Positions 46,531-54,870 of a stretch of 64,000 bases of DNA are shown one piece after another. The notes below the pieces were generated by a model. That model saw nothing but the letters and a program-made list of their open reading frames with translations, ran no database searches and was not told where the DNA came from. The stretch covers positions 3,410,001 through 3,474,000 of the forward strand of contig NZ_JAUTAL010000001.1 in the NCBI RefSeq assembly GCF_030818575.1, written 5' to 3'. The translations under genes were made by a program, and so were the position numbers. This stretch comes from Chryseobacterium camelliae (lineage in GTDB: Bacteria > Bacteroidota > Bacteroidia > Flavobacteriales > Weeksellaceae). Within the stretch, counting starts at the first letter, position 1. The number at the start of each line of letters is the position of its first letter.

Positions 46531-47047
46531 AGCTAGAATGGGAGCAATGTCTATATTCCTGACAGTAATGCTAAATGTATTTATTATTAGTCTTTACTAT
46601 TTTATTATTTTTAGAAAAGACTATGTTAATATTCCTTCAACAGTGACGAAATATTTTCTTTTATTGTTGTTTGCTATAATAGCTATAGTTCCGTATATTT
46701 TGCATCCTAAAGAATATTTGATAAAGGATAATTATATTCTTATAAAATCACCTGTTTTCACCATAAAAAAGATTAACATTTATGATTTGGTGGATATAAA
46801 AGAAACAAGTACACATGCATTCAATATGCATATACGTATGTTTGCTTCGAAGGGCTTTTGGGGGTACTTTGGAATATTTAATTCAAGACCATATGGCAGG
46901 TATTCAGTATATGCTTCCAATCTAACAGATCTTGTATTTATTATTACAAAAACCAAGAACATTACTATTATTAGTCCAAAGCAAAGGCTTGATTTTATAA
47001 TGGTCTGTCAGAAAATAAGATCTCAACAATTGGAAAAATTGGATTAG
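46514..47047 (+). CDS. PH-like domain membrane protein, putative SDP immunity (hypothetical)
   Basis: 177 residues. Two transmembrane helices (about 13-35 and 45-65) are followed by a compact beta-rich domain resembling bacterial PH domains (EYLIKDNYILIKSPVFTIKKINIYDLVDIKETS ... GYFGIFNSRPYGRYSVYASNLTDLVFIITK). It overlaps the sdpB end by 17 bases and closes the operon, the position in which toxin systems place immunity. It is not similar in layout to Bacillus SdpI. The immunity role is inferred from position only. The 47048-47336 stretch after it shows no gene I can support. Confidence 0.7.
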   Translation: MVRKYKARMGAMSIFLTVMLNVFIISLYYFIIFRKDYVNIPSTVTKYFLLLLFAIIAIVPYILHPKEYLIKDNYILIKSPVFTIKKINIYDLVDIKETSTHAFNMHIRMFASKGFWGYFGIFNSRPYGRYSVYASNLTDLVFIITKTKNITIISPKQRLDFIMVCQKIRSQQLEKLD

Positions 47048-47336
47048 GAATTATTTGTATAATTATCTTCAAATACTTTGGAAAAGGCAGGGAATAGTCA
47101 TGCATCCAAATGCAGATTTTCTTTACCTTCTTTTTTCCTGTTTTACAAAAGGTCCCCGTCCCAATTAAATAATAACCCTTTGAGAACAGCCATAATTAAG
47201 AAATCTTCTTTGTAGTTTTAATTTCAAGTATCCGAGAACCTATATTTTCAGTTGTTTCCCTTACAATTTAAATCTTTGAAAACGAGAATTTAAGCTGCGA
47301 AACATCTGTTTTCGCCCATAAACACGGGATAAAAAT

Positions 47337-47367
47337 TTGCTTGATATAATTATTCGTTTTATATTTG
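47337..47367 (+). promoter_or_regulatory. Promoter of the second tRNA-Asn gene
   Basis: TTG at 47337-47339, 20-base spacer, TATATTTG at 47360-47367. It differs from the copy at 43277-43307 by only a few bases in the spacer. Confidence 0.75.
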
Positions 47368-47387
47368 CACTACTTAAACGAGGACAT

Positions 47388-47464
47388 TCCTCCTTAGCTC
47401 AGTCGGTTAGAGCATCTGACTGTTAATCAGAGGGTCGCTGGTTCGAGCCCAGCAGGAGGAGCCA
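47388..47464 (+). tRNA. tRNA-Asn (anticodon GTT), copy 2
   Basis: Identical to 43331-43407 over all 77 bases including CCA. The two copies are direct repeats enclosing the 4-kb AT-rich segment. Confidence 0.96.
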
Positions 47465-47493
47465 AAATCCATCAGAAATTTTCTGATGGATTT
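47465..47493 (+). terminator. Terminator of tRNA-Asn copy 2
   Basis: Stem AAATCCATCAGA / TCTGATGGATTT followed by TTTTG. It differs in sequence from the terminator of copy 1, so the repeat ends at the tRNA 3' end. Confidence 0.82.
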
Positions 47494-47633
47494 TTTGTTG
47501 CTATATTCAAAAATTGTGTCATGCAGGCACAAACAGCCCATGTTCACTAAGGTATCCAGCCTTCAAAACAAAGTAAAAAATAAAACATACACTTAATAAA
47601 GGTTTTATTAAATTTGCACCAAACCGATAAAAA

Positions 47634-48828
47634 ATGAAAAAGTTATCTTATCTGCTTATGTTCAGCTTATTGCTTTTTACAGCATGTAAGAAAGATCAGG
47701 TAGATGCTACCAATACCAAGACTCTGCAGTCGAGTATCAATGATATGACTTCCAGCCTTCCTACCATTAAACAGATTAAATTCAATGAGGCGCTGTATAT
47801 CCTTAAGACCTTCGGAGTGGAAGCAGACGGCGATGTTGCCGAACTGAAAGCACTGGGAAAACTGATTAACGGGAAAAAAGTTCCTGAAATCCTGGCTATG
47901 GCAGATGAAGTAGCACAGAAAAACGGGATTGAATGGGCCAGCAATGCTCCGCCATCACTGGGAGAAATGAATATCTTCGGTTGATGAAAAAGCCAAGGAA
48001 AGCGATCCAAACGACGTAAGAGCCAACGCCCTCAGCATCATCACCAGGCCAATGGGTGACGACGGGACCGGGGCCACTTCCCTGCAGATCATTCCGAGAC
48101 TTGTAGACAATGCCGGAAATCCTGTTTCCTTTACCGGAGCCGGTCTGGAAACCACATTGGAGGTTTTCAGCAACGGCGTAAAGATTTCGACATCGAAAAA
48201 CCTGATGCAGGATAACAATTTCAAAGGCTTTAACCTTAGATACTCCTCTATCCCTGCCGCTAAAGTGGTTGATAACAAGATAGACATCACCGTTTCTGTG
48301 AAGACAACCGCAAAAACGTTCAAAATGTCTAAAATCGGACTGGATGTCAATCCATCCGCGCTCAAAGTGCCTGAACCACCTAAAGTAGATTCTACTGCCG
48401 TGATACAGGATCCATCGGCTATCGATCCTAATAATCCTGGAGCCACTCCGGGTACTATTACAGATCCTGCTACCGGTGCAACAACTCCTGCAGCTCCGAA
48501 ACAACCTGCAGCAGATCCTAAGACGACCGTTAATAAATTCCTGAGCAATGTAAGTTCTCAGAACCTGAAAGCGGCCTTCGACGCATCCAACAATCCAAGC
48601 TGGGGCAGCTATGAAACATTCTCCAATCCTAATTCAGGTTTCGGTTCTGTAAAGAATGTAAGCGTTAAGAATATTACCACCAATGCCTCGAATACAAACA
48701 ATGCCAGCGTAAATGCAACGTATGATGTGACGGATAAGAACGGAAGGACTACTTCACTTAAAGCAACTTTCGGACTTAAAAACGTTAACGGGGAATGGAA
48801 AATTTCAAGCTATAAAATCAATCCATAA
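47634..48828 (+). pseudogene. Hypothetical lipoprotein with NTF2-like C-terminus, single-base frameshift
   Basis: The first part (47634-47984, 116 residues) starts with a lipoprotein signal (lipobox LFTAC). It runs through KTLQSSINDMTSSLPTIKQIKF to a double stop TGA-TGA at 47982-47987. The continuation is open in the next frame: VDEKAKESDPNDVRANALSIITRP then the 258-residue part to 48828. Total length is 398 codons plus one base, so removing one base near 47972-47982 joins both. The second part has a Pro/Asp-rich linker and a C-terminal NTF2/DUF4878-like fold (TVNKFLSNVSSQNLKAAFD ... NGEWKISSYKINP). Function unknown. Its TAA overlaps the ATG of apt by one base, indicating co-transcription. 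Sequencing error or recent mutation. Confidence 0.83.
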
Positions 48829-49364
48829 TGGCTTCACAGGAACTCATCAGACAACTTGAAGAAACAATAGAGAATATTCCTGATTTCCCGATTCCGGGGA
48901 TACAGTTTAAAGATATATCCCCTATCTTCCTGAATCCTAAGCTGTATGAAGAAGTGATCCGGGATCTGGTAGCCTTCAGTAAAGGAAAAGTGGATGCCGT
49001 ATGCGGAATCGAGAGCCGAGGATACCTTTTCGGAATCGCCATTGCCGTGGCACTGGATGTCCCGTTCATCCTGATCCGGAAAAAAGGAAAGCTTCCTCCG
49101 CCTGTCGTTTCCGAAGAATACGATCTGGAATATGGGAGTGCAGCAATTGAAACGCGCAAAGGACAGATCAAACCGGGCCAGAAAATCCTGATCCATGATG
49201 ACCTTCTGGCCACAGGAGGCACCACGGAAGCCGCAGCCAAACTCGTTCAGAAGCAGGGTGCGATACCGGTACAGTTCAGTTTCCTGATCGGGTTGAAAGA
49301 CCTGAACGGCAAAGACAAGCTTGAAAAATTCAACGCTGAAATTTACCACACGCTTGAATTTTAA
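48828..49364 (+). CDS. apt: Adenine phosphoribosyltransferase
   Basis: Purine salvage enzyme joining adenine to PRPP to give AMP. 178 residues. Conserved start IENIPDFPIPGIQFKDISPIF, the base-side loop GIESRGYLFGIAIA, the flexible loop LIRKKGKLPPPVVSEEYDLEYG and the PRPP motif ILIHDDLLATGGTTEAAAKL are all present. Cytosolic homodimer in the family. It overlaps the upstream lipoprotein gene by one base. Confidence 0.97.
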   Translation: MASQELIRQLEETIENIPDFPIPGIQFKDISPIFLNPKLYEEVIRDLVAFSKGKVDAVCGIESRGYLFGIAIAVALDVPFILIRKKGKLPPPVVSEEYDLEYGSAAIETRKGQIKPGQKILIHDDLLATGGTTEAAAKLVQKQGAIPVQFSFLIGLKDLNGKDKLEKFNAEIYHTLEF

Positions 49365-49460
49365 CACCGCAAAACCACAGGAAAAAAGGATCAAAAACAC
49401 GCTCAACAGGATAAAAAATACACTGTGATGCAGTTTTATCAATAATACCTGCAAAGTATT

Positions 49461-49490
49461 TTGTAAATCATTCAGAAACAATTAAATTTG
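49461..49490 (+). promoter_or_regulatory. Bacteroidetes-type promoter before the TPR gene
   Basis: TTG at 49461-49463, a 19-base spacer and TAAATTTG at 49483-49490, 22 bases before the start at 49512. Confidence 0.74.
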
Positions 49491-49511
49491 CATTTCAATT
49501 TTTAAGAATTT

Positions 49512-50219
49512 ATGGCAAAACTTACAAAGAATGCTCAGCAAGAGCAAGAAGGTAAAGAAACGGTAGAGTTTTTTAAAGACCTTGATAAAGAAGCTTTAAA
49601 CACTGAGAGGTTCCTTGAAAGATATTCAAAACCGCTGAGTATTGTGTTCGGAGTTTTGGTATTGGGAGTTTTAGGATTTTTTGCCTACAAGCAATTTGTG
49701 GTAGCTCCTAAAAATGCAGAAGCCGTTAAAAGCTTCCTTGCTGCCCAGAAATACCTTGCCGAAGGAAAAGACAAAGAGGCTCTAGGAGGTAAATCCGCTG
49801 CTAATCCTGGTTTTATAGGAACTTATAATGAATATTCCTCAACGGATATCGGAAAACTTTCTGCCTACAATGCAGGGATCCTTAAATTTAAAGAAGGGAA
49901 GTTCCAGGAAGCTTACGATCTTTTAGATAAGTTCTCTTCTGATAATAAGACCATGACTGCTATGAAGTATGGAGCTATGGCAGATGCCAAGTCCGGGCTT
50001 AATAAAAATGATGAAGCTTTACAGTTATTGGACAAAGCAGCTTCAGCATCTGATGATCCTTATACAACCTACTATTTTACCAGAAAAGCAGGTATCGTAG
50101 CTTTAGGATTAAATAAGAAAGCAGAGGCTAAAAAATATTTCTCTGTTATTGACGAAAAATACCAGGATTATGACAACGGAATGTCTGATTCTTACATTGA
50201 AATGACTAAATACTACTAA
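49512..50219 (+). CDS. Membrane-anchored TPR protein (YfgM-like)
   Basis: 235 residues: a charged N-terminus, one transmembrane helix at about 44-63 (PLSIVFGVLVLGVLGFFAYKQF) and TPR repeats over about 85-230 (FKEGKFQEAYDLLDKFSSDNK, GLNKNDEALQLLDKAASASDD). The layout matches YfgM/ancillary Sec-translocon proteins, although similarity is of architecture. It precedes ribH by four bases and shares its promoter. Confidence 0.85.
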   Translation: MAKLTKNAQQEQEGKETVEFFKDLDKEALNTERFLERYSKPLSIVFGVLVLGVLGFFAYKQFVVAPKNAEAVKSFLAAQKYLAEGKDKEALGGKSAANPGFIGTYNEYSSTDIGKLSAYNAGILKFKEGKFQEAYDLLDKFSSDNKTMTAMKYGAMADAKSGLNKNDEALQLLDKAASASDDPYTTYYFTRKAGIVALGLNKKAEAKKYFSVIDEKYQDYDNGMSDSYIEMTKYY

Positions 50220-50223
50220 AATA

Positions 50224-50742
50224 ATGGCAACAGTTAATCTTTCCGATTACAAGCCACTGAATATTACTAATGCCGATGAGTTTTCTATCGGCATTGTTTT
50301 TTCTGAGTGGAATGATTTTGTAACCTACAACCTCCGTGATGCCGCTTTGGAAATCCTTGAAAAAGAAGGGGTAAAACATGAAAACATCAGGCTTTTTGAA
50401 GTTCCGGGTGCATTTGAGCTGAATTATGCTGCCATGCAGCTGTGCAAAGAGCGGAAGTATGATGCCGTCATCGCAATCGGATGCGTGATCCGGGGAGAGA
50501 CGCCTCATTTCGATTATGTTTGTTCAGCAGTTGCCCAGGGAATCAAGGACTGTAATATCCTTACCGACACACCCACAATTTTTTGTGTGCTGACAGATGA
50601 TAATAAGGAACAGTCTATAGCCAGAAGCGGCGGTAACCTTGGCAATAAAGGAGTGGAAGCAGCAGTAACCGCCCTGAGGATGATTGATTTTAAAAAGAAT
50701 CTTTCAGTTAAAAAAGGCAATATCGGTTTCGGACATTCTTAA
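50224..50742 (+). CDS. ribH: 6,7-dimethyl-8-ribityllumazine synthase
   Basis: Penultimate riboflavin-pathway enzyme condensing 5-amino-6-ribitylamino-uracil with dihydroxybutanone phosphate. 172 residues. Motifs: FSIGIVFSEWNDFVTYNL, FEVPGAFELNYAAMQL and AIGCVIRGETPHFDYVCSAVAQGI with the catalytic His. The C-terminal stretch GGNLGNKGVEAAVTALRM is also standard. Followed by a terminator. Confidence 0.97.
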   Translation: MATVNLSDYKPLNITNADEFSIGIVFSEWNDFVTYNLRDAALEILEKEGVKHENIRLFEVPGAFELNYAAMQLCKERKYDAVIAIGCVIRGETPHFDYVCSAVAQGIKDCNILTDTPTIFCVLTDDNKEQSIARSGGNLGNKGVEAAVTALRMIDFKKNLSVKKGNIGFGHS

Positions 50743-50766
50743 AAAACTGGAGGCAAAAAATATTTC

Positions 50767-50785
50767 AGGAGGCAATTTGCCTCCT
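50767..50785 (+). terminator. Terminator after ribH
   Basis: Stem AGGAGGC / GCCTCCT with an AATTT loop followed by seven T residues. Confidence 0.88.
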
Positions 50786-50916
50786 TTTTTTATTAACATA
50801 TCCTGAAAATCAATTGGTGTTTAAGAGACAATTCTTAAAAAAATTTTAAATTATTTAATAATGTGTTCAAAAATTGTTCACATCATTTATCTTTGCAGCT
50901 CAATACAGATTCTCTC

Positions 50917-52995
50917 ATGGATTTAAAGAAAACACAGCCATTCTTATACCTTGGACTATTTTATCTCATCATATCCTTTATTACCAGGATTATTTTCTTC
51001 TTTCATCCGATTACTTCAGCGGATTTTACATTGTCTGAAGTTTTAAAGGTACTGGTGATCGGTATTGCCAATGATGTATTCGTTTTTATCCTGGCAAGTT
51101 CTGTATTGGCATTGTACTTATTATTTCTGTCTGATTCAAAATATAAAAAGCCTTACGGTCCGCTGATCCTGTCCCTGCTGGTCCTTATTTTCCTGTACAT
51201 TCTCATTGTCCCGAATAATATTTTCAAGCAGTACGGAGGTTCCGTAACAAAAATAGTCCTGATCTTTGTTGGACTGAAAGCCTTTCTTTTTGGCCTGATG
51301 TTTTTCTTTCCTCAGAAGAGGATCAAAATAAGGAATGTACTGTATTTCATTACCCTGTTCTTATATGTTCTGCTCATCGTTTTCAATGCAGTAAGTGAAT
51401 ATTTCTTTTACAATGAATTCGGTGTACGGTACAATTTCATTGCCGTGGATTACCTGATCTATACAAATGAAGTGATCGGCAATATCATGGAAAGCTATCC
51501 TGTAGTGCCGCTCTTCAGTGGCATCTTCATCATTACGCTTGCCATTACCTTACTGATCTACCGGAAAACCAGAAATGAGCTTCAGAACCTGCCCGATTTC
51601 AGGCAGAAAATGATCCTGTTGGGTTCTTTTGCCGTACTGGTAGCGATCAGCCTTCTCACCCTTCCGGTGATGATGCAGATTAAATCTACCAATGTTTTTG
51701 CCGATGAGATTGGTTCCAACGGACTGCCTAAATTTTATTGGGCTTTTACCCATAATGAACTGGACTATTTCCAGTTTTACATCCAAATGGATGAAAAACA
51801 GGCAGAAAAAAACTTCCTGAGCCAGTATGCCGAGCCTTCTTTATCAAGGCCTGTAGCATCTGCTCAGCCGGAAATAAAGAAGAATGTAGTCTTGATTTCG
51901 GTAGAAAGCTTGTCCGCAGACTTCCTGGAACATTATGGAAATACCCAGAAAATTACGCCTTTCCTGGACAGCCTTGCAGACCGTTCGCTGATGTTTACCA
52001 ATCTGTATGCTACCGGAAACAGAACAGTAAGAGGACTGGAAGCACTTACCTTATGCATCCCTCCTACAGCAGGCGAAAGTATTATCAAAAGGGAGAACAA
52101 TAAAAACAGGTTTACTACCGGCAGCGTGTTCAAATCAAAAGGATATGATGTTAAATTTCTATACGGAGGCTACAGCTATTTCGACAATATGCAGGATTTC
52201 TTTGCCGGTAACGGTTACGGCATTGTAGACCGGAACAATTTCAAGCCTGAAGAAATATCCTTTGCCAATGTTTGGGGAGTCGCTGATGAAGATATGGCCA
52301 AAAAAGCGATACAGGTAATGAATGCAGAAGCAAGATCCGGTAAACCTTTCTTTAACCACTGGATGACGGTTTCCAACCACAGGCCGTTTACTTATCCGGA
52401 CGGACGGATTGATATCCCGGGAGATGCAAAATCCCGTGAAGGCGGTGTTAAATACACGGATTACTCTCTCCGGAAGTTCTTCGAGATGGCCAAAAAGCAA
52501 TCCTGGTACAGCAATACCGTATTCATTATCATTGCAGACCATTGCGCGTCCAGTGCCGGAGATACGGAACTTCCTATGGATAAATACAGGATTCCTGCCA
52601 TAGTTTTTTCGGAAGGATTCATCCAGCCGCAGAAATTTGACGGCCTGATGTCCCAGATCGATGTAATGCCTACAGTGTTCGGATTGCTTCATTTCAACTA
52701 TACCTCTAAATTCCTCGGCCAGGATGTGTTTACGAAAGAATTCCAACCGAAAGCCTATATTGCTACCTATCAGGATTTAGGGCTGGTTAAGGATAACTCC
52801 CTTACCATCCTTTCACCGGTAAAAAAGGTAAAACAATACTCCCTAACACCGGAAACAGGAAAAATAGCCCCTGAATTCAATATCTATTACAAAGAAAATC
52901 TTCTTAAAAAACCGGAGCAGAAGCTGGTGAATGATGCGGTATCCGCTTATCAGTCCACTTCATACTGGGTAAAAACCAATGCGCTTACCCGCTGA
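50917..52995 (+). CDS. LTA synthase family sulfatase-fold membrane protein
   Basis: 692 residues. Five N-terminal transmembrane segments (about 8-30, 50-75, 85-110, 115-140, 150-175, possibly a sixth near 245) precede an extracytoplasmic alkaline-phosphatase-fold domain. The catalytic Thr is in GNRTVRGLEAL; metal ligands are in LISVESLSADFLE, HWMTVSNHRPF and IIIADHCAS. In Gram-negatives these proteins are phosphoglycerol- or phosphoethanolamine-type transferases acting on envelope glycans; substrate unknown. ATG 50917 is chosen since the frame to 50863 adds a non-hydrophobic leader. A TATCTTTG box lies at 50888. It converges with and overlaps the next gene by 11 bases. Confidence 0.9.
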   Translation: MDLKKTQPFLYLGLFYLIISFITRIIFFFHPITSADFTLSEVLKVLVIGIANDVFVFILASSVLALYLLFLSDSKYKKPYGPLILSLLVLIFLYILIVPNNIFKQYGGSVTKIVLIFVGLKAFLFGLMFFFPQKRIKIRNVLYFITLFLYVLLIVFNAVSEYFFYNEFGVRYNFIAVDYLIYTNEVIGNIMESYPVVPLFSGIFIITLAITLLIYRKTRNELQNLPDFRQKMILLGSFAVLVAISLLTLPVMMQIKSTNVFADEIGSNGLPKFYWAFTHNELDYFQFYIQMDEKQAEKNFLSQYAEPSLSRPVASAQPEIKKNVVLISVESLSADFLEHYGNTQKITPFLDSLADRSLMFTNLYATGNRTVRGLEALTLCIPPTAGESIIKRENNKNRFTTGSVFKSKGYDVKFLYGGYSYFDNMQDFFAGNGYGIVDRNNFKPEEISFANVWGVADEDMAKKAIQVMNAEARSGKPFFNHWMTVSNHRPFTYPDGRIDIPGDAKSREGGVKYTDYSLRKFFEMAKKQSWYSNTVFIIIADHCASSAGDTELPMDKYRIPAIVFSEGFIQPQKFDGLMSQIDVMPTVFGLLHFNYTSKFLGQDVFTKEFQPKAYIATYQDLGLVKDNSLTILSPVKKVKQYSLTPETGKIAPEFNIYYKENLLKKPEQKLVNDAVSAYQSTSYWVKTNALTR

Positions 52996-54118
52996 TAAGA
53001 TGCGGAATGAACCTGCTCTGATTATTGGTGATCAGGTGAACGCTTTCCCGGATACCGATTCCGGCAGGCTCCTGCCCAATCACCCAGCTGCCGATAACGG
53101 GATGGTTCCCGTCAAAATCAGGAAGTTTAAAAAGTTTCTGGTAGATGAACCCTTCTTTTTCATACCCTCCTTCGTTATGCTCAACAGCTACGCGGTTCTG
53201 GTATAAGGTTACGTTGGCTCCCTCACGTGAAAAGACCGGCTTTCTGGCATAATCTTTCATGTCTTTGGGCCCGTCAAAGTATGCTTCGAGCAGATAAGGA
53301 TGATCCGGATAAAGTTTCCACAGCACCGGCAGGATCGCTTTGGATGAAAGAAGGACCTTCCACGCTGGCTCTATCCATTGCGAACGGAATGCATTTTTTA
53401 CAAGCTTTTCGCTGAATCCGTCTTCCAGAATCCATTCGTAAGGATAAAGTTTGAAGATGTATTCCATAATGGTCTGGTCTCCCGAGATAAATTCTTCTAT
53501 ATCGTCTGCCCACCCAATATCCTGGACCGGAATAAACTCTGTCTCAAAACCCGCCTGTGTGGCACAATCCCGCATATATTCCACATTCGTCACATCTTCA
53601 ATATTCGTAAGCGAAGTAAAATAAATATGGCGCGGATTCATGTATTTGGTAAGATATTTCCAGTAGTCGATCAGCTTTTCATGAATGGAATTGAACTGGT
53701 CCCGGTCAGGAAACATGTCCTGAAGCCAGTACCACTGGATTACCGAAGCTTCGTATAAAGAAGTCGGGGTATCCGCATTGAATTCGAGGAGCTTCAGATT
53801 TTTCCCGTCAAATCCGAAATCAAACCTGCCGTAAATTGAGGGATGATCTTCTTCCCAGCTGGTCACTATATAATCCCTGAAGTGTTGAGGAATGTTGAAG
53901 CGCTCCCAAAGATTTTCAGCAATCACATGGTCTACTGCCTCCAGGCACATCTGCCAGAGTTCGGCTGTAGCATTTTCAATAGCTTCGATTTCGCTTCCGG
54001 TAAATTGGTAATAATGACTTTCATCCCAGTACAGGCCTTCCAGTGAATGATACCCGAATCCAAGGCCCTCAAGCTTATTTTCCCAATCCTTACGTATTTC
54101 CGTCTGTATTCTTTCCAT
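52985..54118 (-). CDS. Glutathionylspermidine synthase-like ATP-grasp protein (YgiC type)
   Basis: 377 residues, the synthetase-like half of the glutathionylspermidine synthase family without the amidase domain. Markers are WEEDHPSIYGRFDFGFDGKNLKLLEFNADTPTSLYEASVIQWYW, KLYPYEWILEDGF, and ARKPVFSREGANVTLYQ for ATP binding. In E. coli the homologous ygiC sits beside the lipoprotein gene ygiB; here two small lipoproteins precede it with three- and two-base gaps, the same layout. The actual ligation product is unknown. Confidence 0.9.
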   Translation of the reverse strand: MERIQTEIRKDWENKLEGLGFGYHSLEGLYWDESHYYQFTGSEIEAIENATAELWQMCLEAVDHVIAENLWERFNIPQHFRDYIVTSWEEDHPSIYGRFDFGFDGKNLKLLEFNADTPTSLYEASVIQWYWLQDMFPDRDQFNSIHEKLIDYWKYLTKYMNPRHIYFTSLTNIEDVTNVEYMRDCATQAGFETEFIPVQDIGWADDIEEFISGDQTIMEYIFKLYPYEWILEDGFSEKLVKNAFRSQWIEPAWKVLLSSKAILPVLWKLYPDHPYLLEAYFDGPKDMKDYARKPVFSREGANVTLYQNRVAVEHNEGGYEKEGFIYQKLFKLPDFDGNHPVIGSWVIGQEPAGIGIRESVHLITNNQSRFIPHLISG

Positions 54119-54121
54119 AAT

Positions 54122-54454
54122 TTATGAAGAAGCCCTGAATCCGCTTCTGCCTAATAATCCTCTGGTTACATTGCCTTTGTATGTGCTTCTCCCGATATTG
54201 GACTTCGAGCTTATCGCATCACTGTAATAGCCGGCGCGGCGGTAAACGCCATTGGTATAGGCTCCGTATGGACGGAATGCATGATACCAAAAATATCCGG
54301 GCACGAATCCATGGCTCCTGGTATAGGACGCAGTGGTATCGGAACGCATATAAACTTTTTTTTCATTCTGCCATTTCGACTGGGGCTTCTCCTGGGAACA
54401 GGCCGCAAGAAGACCCGTTACGAAAAGCAGTGTTATGGAATCTGATTTTTTCAT
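54122..54454 (-). CDS. Small lipoprotein, Tyr/Gly/Ser-rich (YgiB-like position)
   Basis: 110 residues: signal peptide with lipobox LAAC, then a low-complexity Tyr/Gly/Ser/Arg-rich body (VPGYFWYHAFRPYGAYTNG) ending in KGNVTRGLLGRSGFRASS. The ending resembles the VTRGGFG tail of E. coli YgiB (DUF1190), whose gene also precedes the glutathionylspermidine synthase-like gene. That link is inferred. Three bases upstream of the ligase gene, so co-expressed. Confidence 0.75.
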   Translation of the reverse strand: MKKSDSITLLFVTGLLAACSQEKPQSKWQNEKKVYMRSDTTASYTRSHGFVPGYFWYHAFRPYGAYTNGVYRRAGYYSDAISSKSNIGRSTYKGNVTRGLLGRSGFRASS

Positions 54455-54456
54455 GA

Positions 54457-54783
54457 TTACTGAACGGTTATATAAAATTCGTAATCTTTCTTAATGTTGG
54501 CTGTACGACTATTCCCATGGTTATCCTCAACCGTTTGAAGGGTATCTCCCAGCGCTGGAATCGTATCGCGTTTGATAAGTTCTTTAACAAGCTTATGGTC
54601 TTTCCAGATCTTGTGCCGGGTGACCAGAATATCCACAGAGTCCGCATGCTGAACGGAAAGTTCTGTTTCCACAGCTGCTTTTTTGTTTACCGTATTCACT
54701 TCATCTGCTTTGGACTCTCCGTCATTACACGCCCCGAAAGCTGCCAGAGCTGTCATTAAAAGATAACTTCTGAATTTTTTCAC
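54457..54783 (-). CDS. Small lipoprotein (hypothetical)
   Basis: 108 residues. The GTG at 54783 is preferred because it gives a compact lipoprotein signal (KKFRSYLLMTALAAFGAC); an ATG at 54804 adds seven residues. The mature part is rich in charged residues with a beta-like C-terminus (KRDTIPALGDTLQTVEDNHG). No family recognised. First gene of the three-gene unit with the YgiB-like lipoprotein and the ligase. Confidence 0.72.
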   Translation of the reverse strand: MKKFRSYLLMTALAAFGACNDGESKADEVNTVNKKAAVETELSVQHADSVDILVTRHKIWKDHKLVKELIKRDTIPALGDTLQTVEDNHGNSRTANIKKDYEFYITVQ

Positions 54784-54870
54784 TTTGGTTACAATTTTGC
54801 ACAAAAATACTCATTTAATAAAGACATTAATTTTAAATCTTTACATTTACTAACACAAAAATTACTGACT

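Larger units (their letters stand above)
43271..47464. mobile_element. Putative genomic island between duplicated tRNA-Asn cassettes
   Basis: A visibly more AT-rich segment, flanked by near-identical direct repeats that cover promoter plus tRNA-Asn (43271-43407 and 47331-47464). It contains the SDP-like operon and two tiny ORFs, one with a resolvase-type helix-turn-helix look. No integrase gene remains. The pattern fits integration at a tRNA gene or duplication with capture, followed by loss of mobility genes. Confidence 0.6.

Noticed and set aside
47160..47260. Possible transposase or regulator remnant between the SDP-like operon and tRNA-Asn copy 2
   Set aside because: Short open stretches on the minus strand are interrupted by stops in every frame and resemble no family I know.
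47896..48548. Two long minus-strand ORFs (about 200 residues each) opposite the lipoprotein before apt
   Set aside because: Both mirror the plus-strand lipoprotein, whose frames on either side of the frameshift carry a lipobox and an NTF2-like domain. The antisense frames are Arg/Cys/Ser-rich without any motif.
48834..49481. 215-residue minus-strand ORF opposite apt
   Set aside because: apt is unmistakable on the plus strand; the antisense frame lacks motifs.
52159..52746. 195-residue minus-strand ORF opposite the LTA-synthase-like gene
   Set aside because: Shadow of the sulfatase domain; no recognisable domain.
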